Source of the DNA: Coralloluteibacterium thermophilum
Lineage (GTDB): Bacteria > Pseudomonadota > Gammaproteobacteria > Xanthomonadales > Xanthomonadaceae
DNA length: 64,000 bases
Reading direction: 5' to 3'
Assembly: GCF_042654365.1 (NCBI RefSeq)
Contig: NZ_JBHSGG010000034.1
Span: 12,625 to 76,624 of the forward strand
This document shows positions 42,803 to 51,320 of this stretch, piece after piece. The stretch's first letter is position 1. Every line of letters begins with the position of its first letter. Both the position numbers and the translations under genes were made by a program. The notes under the pieces are model-generated. The model searched no databases. It was not told where the DNA came from and saw only the letters and a list, made by a program, of their open reading frames with translations.

Positions 42803-44176
42803 ATGTCCGTCCGCTTCGTCCCGCCCGACGCCATCCGCGCGCGATTCTCGCGCGCGATGTCCGAGATGTACCGCGCCGAGGTGCCGCAGTACGGCACCCT
42901 GCTCCGCCTCGTCGCCGACATCAACGCGGCCGCCCTGGCCGCGGACCCGGCACTGGCCGCGCGACTCGACGCGGCCGGCGAGCGCGCGCGGCTGGACGAG
43001 GAGCGCCACGGTGCGATCCGTGTCGGCAGCGCGCGCGAACTGGCCACGCTGCGGCGCCTGTTCGCGGTGATGGGCATGCACCCCGTCGGCTACTACGACC
43101 TCGCCGTCGCCGGCGTACCGGTGCATTCGACCGCCTTCCGGCCCGTCGAGCGCGCCGCGCTGGCGGCGAACCCGTTCCGCGTGTTCACCTCGCTGCTGCG
43201 CCTGGAGCTGATCGAGGACGCGGCGCTGCGCGCGCAGGCGGCCGCGATCCTGGCCCGGCGCGAGATCTTCGTGCCGGACACGCTGCGGCTCATCGCCCAG
43301 GCCGAGGCCGAGGGCGGCCTGGACGAGGCGGACGCCGAGCGCTTCGTCGCCGCGGCGCTGGAGACCTTCCGCTGGCACGGCGAGGCGACCGTCGACATCG
43401 ACACCTACCGCGCCCTGCACGATGCGCACCGGCTCGTCGCCGACGTGGTCTGCTTCCGCGGCCCGCACATCAACCACCTCACCCCGCGCACGCTCGACAT
43501 CGACGCGGCGCAGGCCGCCATGCCGCGGCACGGCATCGGCGCCAAGGCGGTGATCGAGGGGCCACCCGCGCGGCGAGTGCCGATCCTGCTGCGCCAGACC
43601 AGCTTCAAGGCGCTGGAGGAGGCCGTGCGTTTCCCCGGTGCGGACGGCGCCACCGCGGGCACCCACACCGCCCGCTTCGGCGAGATCGAACAGCGCGGCC
43701 TGGCGCTGACGCCGGCCGGACGCGCGCGGTACGACGCCCTGCTCGCGCAGGCGCGCGAGGCCGACGGGGCCGGCAGCACCGACGCCGGCTACGCCGGACG
43801 CCTCGCGACGGCCTTCGCAGCCTTCCCCGACGACGAGGCGACGCTCCGCCGCGAGCGCCTGGGCTATTTCCGCTACGCGCTGACCGACGCCGGCCGGGCC
43901 GCTCGAGGCACCGGCCTCGCCGACCGGCCGCTCGACGCGCTCGTCGAGGCGGGACTGGTGCGCGCCGACCCCATCGTCTACGAGGACTTCCTGCCGGTGA
44001 GCGCCGCCGGGATCTTCCAGTCCAACCTGGGCGGTGAGGAGCGGAAGGCCTACGCCGCGCAGGCCAACCGCGCCGCCTTCGAGGCGGCCCTGGGCGCGCC
44101 CGTGGCCGACGAGTTCGCACTGTACGAGGCCGAGCAGGCGGCTTCCGTCGCGGCGGTGCGCGACGGGCTGAGATAG
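42803..44176 (+). CDS. hglS: 2-oxoadipate dioxygenase/decarboxylase (HglS, DUF1338)
   Basis: A 457-residue non-haem iron enzyme of the DUF1338/YdcJ family. The studied member HglS converts 2-oxoadipate to D-2-hydroxyglutarate in D-lysine breakdown. The vicinal-oxygen-chelate-like core shows FAVMGMHPVGYYDLAVAGVPVHSTAFRP with the first metal His, CFRGPHINHLTPRTLDID with the second, and EDFLPVSAAGIFQSNLGG near the end. Length is normal (HglS about 464). The ATG at 42803 begins MSVRFVPPDAIRARFSRAMSEMY, family-like. No other lysine genes adjoin it, so the pathway role is from homology only. Confidence 0.85.
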   Translation: MSVRFVPPDAIRARFSRAMSEMYRAEVPQYGTLLRLVADINAAALAADPALAARLDAAGERARLDEERHGAIRVGSARELATLRRLFAVMGMHPVGYYDLAVAGVPVHSTAFRPVERAALAANPFRVFTSLLRLELIEDAALRAQAAAILARREIFVPDTLRLIAQAEAEGGLDEADAERFVAAALETFRWHGEATVDIDTYRALHDAHRLVADVVCFRGPHINHLTPRTLDIDAAQAAMPRHGIGAKAVIEGPPARRVPILLRQTSFKALEEAVRFPGADGATAGTHTARFGEIEQRGLALTPAGRARYDALLAQAREADGAGSTDAGYAGRLATAFAAFPDDEATLRRERLGYFRYALTDAGRAARGTGLADRPLDALVEAGLVRADPIVYEDFLPVSAAGIFQSNLGGEERKAYAAQANRAAFEAALGAPVADEFALYEAEQAASVAAVRDGLR

Positions 44177-44427
44177 GCGCGCCCGCTGCGGCGCGTCCGG
44201 GCCGCGCCCGACGCCACGGTCGGTGCGACCGCCCCGCAGGTCGTGCGCGCATCGCGCATCCCGCGCCGCCGCGCGGCGGCGCGTCCGGGGGCCGGATGCC
44301 GTCGGACGCGATTCCCCGGGGACACCTGCAGATCCGGGACCGGTGCGGAGACGCGACGGCGACATCGCGCCCACCCGCACTGCGCGAGGCTGGGTGCGCA
44401 CGTCCGTGCGCCCCTCAGGAGTTCGCC

Positions 44428-44553
44428 ATGTCCCGTCCGCCGATCCGCCTCGTCTCCCTGCTCGCCGCCCTCGCCCTGCTCATGGCGACCAGCGCCTGCC
44501 AGCGCGAACCCGAACCCACCCCGACGCCCCCGCCGCAGGGCGCGCCGCACTGA
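44428..44553 (+). CDS. Very small predicted lipoprotein
   Basis: A 41-residue protein. A positively charged start (MSRPPIR) and a hydrophobic stretch (LVSLLAALALLMATSA) end in a lipobox with cysteine at residue 24. The mature peptide is only about 18 residues, acidic and proline-rich (QREPEPTPTPPPQGAPH). CAGGAG lies 7 bases upstream of the ATG. Its size recalls entericidin-type lipoproteins, but there is no sequence evidence for that function. Confidence 0.65.
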   Translation: MSRPPIRLVSLLAALALLMATSACQREPEPTPTPPPQGAPH

Positions 44554-44671
44554 GCGTCCCGCCCAGCGACACCACACCCGTCCGACGTTGCCTGCACGGC
44601 ACCGCAGGCGCGGGTGGACGCGGCCCGGACCGGACCGGACCGGATCCATCCTGTTCCGTCACGTTTCACCG
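44554..44671 (+). other. Non-coding approach to the CRISPR relics
   Basis: No gene seen. It contains a short tandem of CGGAC (about 44629-44645, CCCGGACCGGACCGGACCGG) just before the first I-C-like repeat fragment. Confidence 0.5.
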
Positions 44672-45128
44672 GAGCGCGTGGATGGAAACGGGCTGAGCAC
44701 GCCGCACCTCCGGCCGCCGGCCGGGCCGCGCGCCATGGGAGCGCGTGGGTAGAAACTACTTCGACGAGCTCTTTTGGGTGTTCGGCGTTAGTTCCGCTCT
44801 GTAGGAGCGCAGGGAACACCTCGTCGCCTGTGGGTGCCTCGCGCCAACGGGCGGCTCATCCCCGCGTGCGCGGGGAACACATGGGCTTGGCCTGGTGGAT
44901 GGCTCAGGCGGTCGGTTCATCCCCGTGTGCGCGGGGAACACGACGTAGGTCGGCGCCACCGGCATCGCGTCGGCGGTTCATCCCCGCGTGCGCGGGGAAC
45001 ACCCTGGAAACTGCATTGTGTGCGCGCTAGCGATCGGTTCATCCCCGCGTGCGCGTGGATAGAAACTCCGGGTTGACGAGGATGTCCAGCACGTTGGGTC
45101 GGGCTCCGTAGGAGCGCGGGGATACGAC
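44672..45128 (+). CRISPR. Relic array mixing type I-C-like and type I-E repeats
   Basis: Eight repeat units are recognisable. Two are 3' ends of I-C-like repeats (GAGCGCGTGGATGGAAAC at 44672-44689; GAGCGCGTGGGTAGAAAC at 44739-44756; 67-base period). Unit 3 (44791-44819) is a hybrid with an I-C-like left half (GCTCTGTAGGAGCGC) and an I-E right end (GGGAACAC). Units 4-6 (44852-44880, 44913-44941, 44974-45002) are 29-base I-E repeats with CCCCGCG..CGCGGGG stems. Unit 7 (45035-45066) is I-E on the left and I-C-like on the right (GCGTGGATAGAAAC). Unit 8 (45098-45128) is I-C-like (GTCGGGCTCCGTAGGAGCGC). Spacers are 34 bases after unit 2, 32 through the I-E block and 31 after unit 7. No I-C or I-E cas gene is in the window. 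Confidence 0.85.
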
Positions 45129-45167
45129 TTCCGCCGTCAATGTGACGGACCTACTCGATGGTGCCGC

Positions 45168-45310
45168 GCTCAACACAGGCAGCTCAAAGATGTCTGCACT
45201 GGACTACTGCACGCTGATTTTTTCGCGGCCGTGTAGGCAGCCCAGAAACTCCCGGTGACGTTCGGGCTGACCCGCGCGAGCGGTTGACTGCCATGCAGGC
45301 AGCTCGGAAG
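45168..45310 (+). CRISPR. Relic type I-F mini-array
   Basis: Three decayed copies of the same I-F repeat as the main array lie in the same orientation. The first is a truncated one ending CAGGCAGCTCAAAGA at about 45168-45190. The second, at 45221-45248, is 24/28 identical (GGCCGTGTAGGCAGCCCAGAAA). The third, at 45283-45310, is 23/28 identical (GTTGACTGCCATGCAGGCAG, then CTCGGAAG). The spacers between them are 30 and 34 bases. They lie 19 kb from the functional locus. The next 212 bases, to 45522, show no gene or further repeat. Confidence 0.8.
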
Positions 45311-45522
45311 ACGCGGTGCTCGACGCCATCCCTCGACCACGCTCCGCTGCCGCGGACCGTGTGGAGCGAGGTGCCAGCGCGTCCCCGACTGCCACGCCTG
45401 CCGCGCACAGACCTGCGTCCGACACCGTTGGCGACGGACGGACGATGTGGCGTGGGGAGAAGTATGGGTGCTCCGAAATGGCGCTGGCGCAGTGCGTCCC
45501 GCGCGAGGCGCCCACGCGGGCG

Positions 45523-45768
45523 TCAGCGGGCGTCGACCCAGCTCTGCGGAACGCCGTAGCTGCGCTCCAGGCGCACGTCGCCCTTGCCGTACTGGACGCG
45601 CACCTGGACCTCGGTGCCGTTGCGGCGGTGCTCGGCCTGGGCGAGCAGGACGGCCGCGCCGAGGGCGGCCTCGCGGTTGGGCAGGCCGCGCTCCATCACC
45701 GAACCGTCGCGGGTCACGACCCAGCGATGGCTCCAGGCGTCCTGCCTTGCTTCGAATACGAGGGTCAT
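45523..45768 (-). CDS. Small DUF2188-like protein
   Basis: An 81-residue soluble protein. The pattern WSHRWVVTRDGSVMERGLPNREAALGAAVLLAQAEHRRNGTEVQVRVQ resembles small DUF2188-type proteins, in which a Trp/Val/Asp strand is followed by a helix with Ala-rich face and a strand ending in a hydrophobic residue. The function of that family is unknown. GGGAG about 6 bases upstream supports the ATG at 45768. It lies downstream of the reductase gene in the same direction, 155 bases away. Confidence 0.6.
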   Translation of the reverse strand: MTLVFEARQDAWSHRWVVTRDGSVMERGLPNREAALGAAVLLAQAEHRRNGTEVQVRVQYGKGDVRLERSYGVPQSWVDAR

Positions 45769-45923
45769 GTGCGCTCCCGGCGAAAGCCCCGACGGCCACG
45801 ATCCGTATCCGGCCGCATCCGTGCGCCCGTGGCCGTCGGGAGGCATAGCGTGCGCCTGCGGGGCCCCGGGGCGCGTCCGGCGGGAAGCGCATCGCGGGGT
45901 AGGAAATTTCCTACCCCGCGCGT

Positions 45924-46727
45924 TCAGTCCCAAGCCGGAGCCAGCCCCGCCGGGTCGGTGAGGCGCTGGTTGCGGTCGAGCGCGGCGATGGCCGCCATGT
46001 CCTCGGCGTCGAGGCGCAGGTCGCGCGCGCGCAGGTTGCTTTCGAGGTTGGCCCGCCGGGTCGAGGACGGGATGACCGCGATGTCCTGCTGCATCGCCCA
46101 GGCCAGCGCGACCTGGGCGGTGGTCGCGCCGTGCCGGGCGGCCACCTCGGCCAGGACCGGGTCCGCCAGCACCTTGCCGTAGGCCAGGGTCATGTAGGAG
46201 GTAACGCGGATGCCGTGCTCGCGGGCGAAGGCGAGCACGGCGCGGTTCTGCAGGTAGGGATGCAGCTCCACCTGGTTGGTGGCCAGCACGCCCTCGCCGG
46301 TGGCGGCCAGCGCCTCGCGCATCAGGGCGATGGGGAAGTTGGACACGCCGATGGCGCGGGTGAGCCCGCGGTCGCGCGCGGCGAGCAGCGCATCGAGGCT
46401 CTCGCGCAGCGGCACGGCGCCGCCGGGCGAAGGCCAGTGGATCAGGGTGAGGTCGACGCGGTCGGTGCGCAGGCGCCGCAGGCTGTCCTCCAGGCTGGGC
46501 GCGAGGCGGTCGGCGCCGAGGTTGTCGGTCCAGATCTTGGTGGTGAGGAACACCGCGTCGCGGTCGATGCCGCTCTCGGCCAGGGCCTGCCCGACCTCGG
46601 CCTCGTTGCCGTAGATCTGGGCGGTGTCGATGTGGCGGTAGCCGAGTTCGAGGCCGGTGCGTACCGAGTCGATGGCGGTCTGGCCCTTGAGGCGGAAGGT
46701 GCCGAGGCCGAACAGGGGAAGGGTCAT
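45924..46727 (-). CDS. dkgB: Aldo/keto reductase, DkgB-like
   Basis: A 267-residue TIM-barrel NADPH-dependent aldo/keto reductase. Family motifs are GYRHIDTAQIYGNEAEVGQAL (catalytic Asp and Tyr), TTKIWTDNLGADRL with the catalytic Lys, LIHWPSPG with the His, IGVSNFPIALM, and IPSSTRRANLESNL for NADPH binding. Length and the start MTLPLFGLGTFRLKGQ match E. coli DkgB (2,5-diketo-D-gluconate reductase B, also a methylglyoxal reductase). A divergent LysR gene lies 119 bases away, as yafC does beside dkgB in E. coli, which strengthens the assignment. Confidence 0.88.
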   Translation of the reverse strand: MTLPLFGLGTFRLKGQTAIDSVRTGLELGYRHIDTAQIYGNEAEVGQALAESGIDRDAVFLTTKIWTDNLGADRLAPSLEDSLRRLRTDRVDLTLIHWPSPGGAVPLRESLDALLAARDRGLTRAIGVSNFPIALMREALAATGEGVLATNQVELHPYLQNRAVLAFAREHGIRVTSYMTLAYGKVLADPVLAEVAARHGATTAQVALAWAMQQDIAVIPSSTRRANLESNLRARDLRLDAEDMAAIAALDRNQRLTDPAGLAPAWD

Positions 46728-46846
46728 GCCGTCTCCAGGATGGGGCGCGGCCGCAGGAGGGACCGGCGCGGTCGCGGCAGTCTCCGCCCACGATCCGTGC
46801 GGATAAAGTGGAGGACCCGCAGATCACAGTTGACGCAAATTCACGG

Positions 46847-47770
46847 ATGAAGACGACGTTCGAGGAACTGCAGACCTTCGTGGCGGTGAACGACTGCGGC
46901 TCGCTGACCGCGGCGGCGCGCCAGCTCGGCCAGACCGCCTCCGGCGTGAGCCGCACGCTGGCGCGGCTGGAAGCCAAGCTCGGCAGCACCCTGCTGCACC
47001 GGACCACGCGGCGCATCGCGCTCACCGAGGAGGGCGCCGCCTTCCTGGGCGACGCGCGGGGCGTGCTGGCGGCGCTGGCCGCGGCGGAGGAGGCGGCCGC
47101 GCTGCGCCGCGACCGTCCCGCGGGCCGGCTCCGGGTGAGCGCGGCCTCGCCCTTCATGCTGCACGTGGTGGTGCCGCTGGTGCCCGGCTTCCGCGCGGCC
47201 TATCCGCAGGTCGAGCTGGAGCTCAGCAGCGACGACGCCATCATCGACCTCCTGGAGCGCCGCACCGACGTCGCCCTGCGCATCGGCCCGCTGCGCGACT
47301 CCAGCCTGCACGCCCGGCCGCTGGGGACCAGCGCCCTGCGGGTGCTGGCGAGCCCGGACTACCTCGCGCGGCACGGGACGCCGGCCGATCCGGCGGCGCT
47401 CGCGCGGCACGCGCTGCTGGGCTTCACCCAGCCGGCCACGCTCAACACCTGGCCGCTGCGGCACGCGGGCGGGGACGGCCTTGCGATCCGCCCGACACTG
47501 GCCGCCTCCAGCGGAGAGACCCTGCGCCAGCTCGCACTGGCCGGGGTCGGCATCGCCTGCCTCGCCGACTTCATGACCGCCGCCGACCGCGCCGCCGGAA
47601 CCCTCGTGGAGGTGCTTCCGGAGGCGACGCTGCCGGCGCGGCAGGCCATCCACGCGGTCTACTACCGCAACACCGGGGTGGCCGCGCGGATCGGGTGCTT
47701 CCTCGACCATCTCGCGCACCACCTCGGCGACGCACCGCCCCGCACGCCCGGGCCGCGCGCGGCGGAATGA
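46847..47770 (+). CDS. LysR-family regulator divergent from dkgB
   Basis: A 307-residue LysR-type regulator. The winged helix-turn-helix is at about 1-60 (FVAVNDCGSLTAAARQLGQTASGVSRTLARLEAKLG, then LLHRTTRRIALTEEG). The effector-binding domain covers about 90-295 (GRLRVSAASPFMLHVVVPLVPGF onwards). The ATG at 46847 is preferred over an in-frame upstream ATG (46808), because LysR proteins start close before the recognition helix region. It probably controls the divergent reductase through the shared 119-base gap. The effector is unknown. Confidence 0.88.
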   Translation: MKTTFEELQTFVAVNDCGSLTAAARQLGQTASGVSRTLARLEAKLGSTLLHRTTRRIALTEEGAAFLGDARGVLAALAAAEEAAALRRDRPAGRLRVSAASPFMLHVVVPLVPGFRAAYPQVELELSSDDAIIDLLERRTDVALRIGPLRDSSLHARPLGTSALRVLASPDYLARHGTPADPAALARHALLGFTQPATLNTWPLRHAGGDGLAIRPTLAASSGETLRQLALAGVGIACLADFMTAADRAAGTLVEVLPEATLPARQAIHAVYYRNTGVAARIGCFLDHLAHHLGDAPPRTPGPRAAE

Positions 47771-47879
47771 GACCCGCGACCGCCGGCGCGCGGAGACGGT
47801 GGCCCTGCGACGCGCGGCCGCGTCGCACTCGCCGCGGAGGCTATGGCACGCTCTCCGCGGGCAGCGGACAGGGAGCGCC

Positions 47880-48785
47880 ATGGCCATCTCGCAGTCGATC
47901 CTGACCACGCGCCGGGGCGCGTTCCGGGCGATCTACCGCGACCTCGACCGCGGACGCCGGCTGGCGGCGACGCCGGTGGTGTTCTGCGAGGGCGATTCCT
48001 GGTTCTCCACGCCGCTGTCGATGAACCTGCTCGACTGGCTGGTCTATCCCGCGCCCGAGGACGCGGCGCGCGGCGTGCCGGTGTTCGGGGGCGGCGGACT
48101 GTTCTTCCGCGCCGAACGCATCGGCGACACCGCGGAAGCCATGTTCGGCCCGCGCAACGTGGCCGACCTCCTGCGCTGGTACCGCGGCTTCGAGTTCGAC
48201 CTGGTGCTGCTGAGCGCCGGCGGCAACGACGCCACCGGGCAGTTCCTGCTGGACCTGTTCGCCGGCGAGGCCGACCTCGGCCTGGACGCGGCGCTCGCGC
48301 GGATGCGCGGCTCCGGCATCTACCCGCGGGTGCGCCAGGCCTACGCCCGCTTCATCGCCGCCTTCGGTGCGGCGCGGCCGGGGACGCCGATCCTCGCCCA
48401 CACCTACGACTACCCGCAGTTGATCGGCGTGCCGGCGCGGCTGACCGTCGCCAACGTCGGGGCGGCGGCGCTGTTCAAGAAGGGCGCGGGACCGTGGATC
48501 GTGCCGGGACTGCGCCGCGCGCTGCCCGACCCGGCGGAGCAGCTCGCCTTCGCGCACACGCTCATCGACGACTTCGAGCGCGAGGTGCTGCGCCCGTTGC
48601 GCGAGGACCCGGCGCTGCCGCCGGTGTTCGACTACGTCGACCTGCGCGGCGGCCTGCCGTCGCCGGACGACTGGTTCGACGAACTGCACCCGACCGGTGC
48701 CGGCTTCCACACCCTCGCGCAGCGCCTGCGCGCGGCCATGCAGGCGCGCCTGCCGGTGGAGAAGGGCGGCCGTGCCGCACCCTGA
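47880..48785 (+). CDS. SGNH/GDSL-like hydrolase family protein
   Basis: A 301-residue protein with SGNH-hydrolase blocks: FCEGDSWFSTP (block I, Ser nucleophile), LLSAGGNDATGQF (block III, Gly and Asn) and WFDELHPTGAGFHTLA (block V, Asp-x-x-His). A block II glycine is plausible in FGGGGLFFR. There is no signal peptide, so it probably acts in the cytoplasm. The substrate, a carbohydrate or other ester, cannot be deduced. GGGAGC lies just upstream of the ATG at 47880. It stands alone between lysR and a small convergent gene. Confidence 0.75.
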   Translation: MAISQSILTTRRGAFRAIYRDLDRGRRLAATPVVFCEGDSWFSTPLSMNLLDWLVYPAPEDAARGVPVFGGGGLFFRAERIGDTAEAMFGPRNVADLLRWYRGFEFDLVLLSAGGNDATGQFLLDLFAGEADLGLDAALARMRGSGIYPRVRQAYARFIAAFGAARPGTPILAHTYDYPQLIGVPARLTVANVGAAALFKKGAGPWIVPGLRRALPDPAEQLAFAHTLIDDFEREVLRPLREDPALPPVFDYVDLRGGLPSPDDWFDELHPTGAGFHTLAQRLRAAMQARLPVEKGGRAAP

Positions 48786-48806
48786 CGCGGCGGCCGCAGT
48801 GCGGTC

Positions 48807-48971
48807 TCAGGCCTCGTCCGGATGCCGCACACGCCACGCGGCCAGCGCCTCGCGATAGGCCGCCATGGCCTCGGCATGCAGGTCGTAGACGCAGGGATCG
48901 CAGCCGCTCTCGCAGCACTCCCCGGGCAGCGGCGGCTCGGGCGGTTCGGGTCGGGGATCCGGATCGGACAC
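48807..48971 (-). CDS. Small oxidoreductase-like domain protein
   Basis: A 54-residue protein with the oxidoreductase-like N-terminal motif: a proline-rich start (PDPRPEPPEPPLPG), then CCESGCDPCVYDLHAEAMAAYREALAAWRVRH, in which four closely spaced cysteines may bind metal. The function is unknown. The start is uncertain: GTG at 48971 gives the length I expect for bacterial homologues, while an upstream GTG at 49055 would add 28 arginine-rich residues derived from the repeat region. The gene is convergent with the SGNH-like gene, 21 bases apart. Confidence 0.6.
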   Translation of the reverse strand: MSDPDPRPEPPEPPLPGECCESGCDPCVYDLHAEAMAAYREALAAWRVRHPDEA

Positions 48972-49082
48972 GGAACAGGAACGGCAGGGACGACGGGCCA
49001 GCCTGCCGGCTCCGGGCCCGGCCGGCAAGCGGCGTTGCGGTGAGGAGCGGGTCACGAGAGAACGCGCGGCGGCTCGTCCCGT

Positions 49083-49390
49083 TACTCACTCCTCTCCCAC
49101 TCGCCAGGCAGCGCGCTGCGCGCGCTCACCCCCATCCCAGCCTTCCCCCGCAGGCGGGGGAAGGGGCGGGGCGCGTGGGCGTGGGGCTTGGGATCGGCGA
49201 GGCGGGGAACATGAGGAGTGGGGAGCGGGAGACGGTGCGACCGCTCGTCCTCGTTTCTCACTCCTCTCCACTCACTCGCCAGCCGCACAGCCCCCTCCCC
49301 CGCGGACAGCGGGGGAGGGTTGGGGAGGGGGCGCTTTTCGCTGGGAAGCGAAACACTGAGAAGTGAGGAGCAGGAGAAAGCGCGGCCGCC
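49083..49390. repeat. Dispersed intergenic repeat, copy B and flanks
   Basis: This 375-base gap has no gene. ATCCCAGCCTTCCCCCGCAG at 49134-49153 repeats positions 1-20 of the window. The CTTCCCCC/GGGGGAAG hairpin, the ATGAGGAGTGG stretch, an inverted TTTCTCACTCCTCTCCACTC and the CCCCTCCCCC/GGGGGAGGG hairpin followed by GGGGGCGCTTTT follow in the same order as copy A. On both sides there are additional inverted GAGGAGTG-type stretches (49086-49100 and 49355-49375). It is probably a composite of nested short repeats. Confidence 0.7.
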
Positions 49391-49429
49391 GAACTTCACA
49401 GGCCAACGCTCTCGGCCTTCAGGCCGCCA

Positions 49430-49783
49430 CTATCCCGCCATCTCCTCGCAGCTCTCCGCACAGGCGCGGCAGATCTCGGCGCAGCGCTGCATCACCGGGT
49501 CGTCGCTGCCCATCCGGGCGCATTCGTCGGCGCAGGCGGTGCACAGCTCGGCGCAGGCACGGCAGGTGGCGGCGTGCTGCGGGACCTGGCGCAGCATGGT
49601 GTCGGCGCTGGTGCGGCAGATGTCGGCGCAGGCCAGCAGCAGGTTGATGTGGGCGCGCGCGGCGTGCTCGCCGCCGCGGTCCAGGCAGTGCGAGACCAGC
49701 TCGGTGCAGGCCTGGTGGCACGCGGTGCACTGCGCGATGCAGTCGCGCAGGTCGGCGTCGAGGTCGATGAGGTGCGTGTCCAT
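49430..49783 (-). CDS. Cysteine-rich four-helix (DUF326-type) copper-binding protein
   Basis: A 117-residue all-helical protein with cysteines regularly spaced along each helix: CIAQCTACHQAC, HC, CADIC, CRACAELCTACADEC and CAEICRACAESC. This is the DUF326 / copper-storage-protein pattern, in which thiols line the inside of a four-helix bundle and bind many Cu(I) ions. There is no signal peptide, which points to a cytosolic Csp3-like protein. The ATG at 49783 starts MDTHLIDLDADLRDCI. It diverges from the SDR gene. Confidence 0.85.
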   Translation of the reverse strand: MDTHLIDLDADLRDCIAQCTACHQACTELVSHCLDRGGEHAARAHINLLLACADICRTSADTMLRQVPQHAATCRACAELCTACADECARMGSDDPVMQRCAEICRACAESCEEMAG

Positions 49784-49934
49784 CGTCCGTCTCCGGGTCG
49801 GGCAGCGGAGCATCGCGCGGGCGGGGTGCAGGCGGCGTGCGCGGGCCCCGTCACATCGCCTTGGAGCGGCGCTGGCTACGGTGCCGCGGCGGTGCCCGCT
49901 GCGGCACGCGCGGTCCTCGGCGACGGAGGTGTTC

Positions 49935-50699
49935 ATGCGGTTCAGGGACAGGGTGGTGATCGTCACCGGCGCGGCGTCCGGCATCGGCGCGGCGACGGCA
50001 CGGGCGTTCTCGCACGAGGGCGCCAAGGTCGTGCTGGTCGATCGCGACAGGGCGAGGCTGGACGAGGTCGCCTCCGAGCTGCCGCACGAGCACACCCTGA
50101 GCTGCACGGTCGACGTCGCGCAGCAGGCGGAGGTCGAGGGCATGGTCGAGAACGCCGTCGCGCGCTTCGGCGGCCTGGACGTGCTGTTCAACAACGCCGG
50201 CGTGCTGGCGTCCGGCAGCGTGACCGAGACCGACGCCGCGACCTGGCGGCGGGTGATGGCCGCCGACGTGGACGCGGTGTTCTTCGCGTCGCGGGCGGCG
50301 ATGCCGCACCTGGAGCGCAGCCGCGGCTGCATCGTCAACACCGCCTCGGTATCGGGACTCGGGGGCGACCTCGGGCTGGCGGCGTACAACGCGGCCAAGG
50401 GCGCGATCGTCAACCTCACCCGGGCGATGGCCATCGACCACGGCCGCGCGGGCGTGCGGGTCAACGCGGTCTGCCCCACCTTCACCCGCACCGGCATGAC
50501 CGAGGACATGATCGACGACGGCACCACCGTGCCGCTGTTCCGGCGGCACATCCCGCTCGACCGCATCGGCGAGCCGGAGGACGTGGCGCGGGTGGTGCTG
50601 TTCCTCGCGAGCGCCGACGCCGGCTTCGTGACCGGGGTCAACCTGCCGGTGGACGGCGGGCTGAGCGCCGGCAACGGCCAGCCGCTCTACGGATCCTGA
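49935..50699 (+). CDS. Short-chain dehydrogenase/reductase
   Basis: A 254-residue classical SDR. The NAD(P)-binding motif is TGAASGIG (residues about 11-18), with Asp near 36 (LVDRDRAR) suggesting NAD(H). NNAG follows, then the catalytic Ser in NTASVSGLGG, Tyr and Lys in YNAAKGAI, and the GVNLPVDGGLSAGN end. The substrate is unknown. GGAGGT upstream supports the ATG at 49935. It is followed 20 bases later by an isochorismatase-like gene and then gcd in the same direction, possibly one transcript. Confidence 0.87.
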   Translation: MRFRDRVVIVTGAASGIGAATARAFSHEGAKVVLVDRDRARLDEVASELPHEHTLSCTVDVAQQAEVEGMVENAVARFGGLDVLFNNAGVLASGSVTETDAATWRRVMAADVDAVFFASRAAMPHLERSRGCIVNTASVSGLGGDLGLAAYNAAKGAIVNLTRAMAIDHGRAGVRVNAVCPTFTRTGMTEDMIDDGTTVPLFRRHIPLDRIGEPEDVARVVLFLASADAGFVTGVNLPVDGGLSAGNGQPLYGS

Positions 50700-50719
50700 G
50701 CCATGCCGAGGCCGCGCCC

Positions 50720-51289
50720 ATGAGCACCGCCCCGCTGCGCACGGCGCTGGTCGTCATCGACATGATCAGCGACTACGACTTCCCGCGCGGCGAGGCGCTG
50801 GCGCGGCGGGCCCTGCCTGCCGCGCGCGCCATCGCGCGGCTCAAGGCCCGGCTCGGCCGGCAGGGCGTGCCGACGATCTACGCCAACGACAACTACGGCC
50901 GCTGGCGCTCCGACTTCCGGCAGACGATCGAGGCGGCGGCGGCCAGCCCGCACGGGGCGCCCATCGTCGAGATGCTCCGCCCGGGGCCCGAGGACTACTT
51001 CGTGCTCAAGCCGCGGCATTCGGCCTTCTTCGGCTCGCCGCTGGACATGCTCCTCGAGGATCTCGACGCGAAGCGCCTGATCCTCACTGGCGTCGCCGGC
51101 GACCGCTGCGTGATGGCCACCGCGGCGGACGCGCACATGCGCCGCTACACCGTGTTCGTGCCGCGCGACTGCATGGCGAGCGAGACCGCCGCGCGGCAGA
51201 CCCGCGCACTGCAGCACCTCGAAGGCGCGCTGCAGGCCGACATCCGTCCCTCCACCGCGCTGACGCCGAGGCGCCTGCGCGCGGCCTGA
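50720..51289 (+). CDS. Isochorismatase-like cysteine hydrolase
   Basis: A 189-residue protein of the isochorismatase-like fold. Catalytic-triad positions are visible: Asp in LVVIDMISDYDF, Lys in YFVLKPRHSAFFGSPLD and Cys in ILTGVAGDRCVMATAADAHMR. Family members hydrolyse amides such as nicotinamide or ureidoacrylate. The substrate here is not evident. The ATG at 50720 lies 20 bases after the SDR stop codon, and gcd follows 31 bases later. Confidence 0.82.
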   Translation: MSTAPLRTALVVIDMISDYDFPRGEALARRALPAARAIARLKARLGRQGVPTIYANDNYGRWRSDFRQTIEAAAASPHGAPIVEMLRPGPEDYFVLKPRHSAFFGSPLDMLLEDLDAKRLILTGVAGDRCVMATAADAHMRRYTVFVPRDCMASETAARQTRALQHLEGALQADIRPSTALTPRRLRAA

Positions 51290-51320
51290 GTCCCGGCCGC
51301 TCCACCCTGGGAGAGCCCGC

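Noticed and set aside
44672..45128. Functional type I-E or I-C CRISPR-Cas system
   Set aside because: No I-E or I-C cas genes within the window, repeats are diverged or chimeric, and flanking DNA is non-coding; treated as relic.
45204..45515. 103-residue minus-strand frame covering the I-F relic
   Set aside because: Contains translated repeat remnants (LGCLHGRE) and no recognised domain; considered chance coding.
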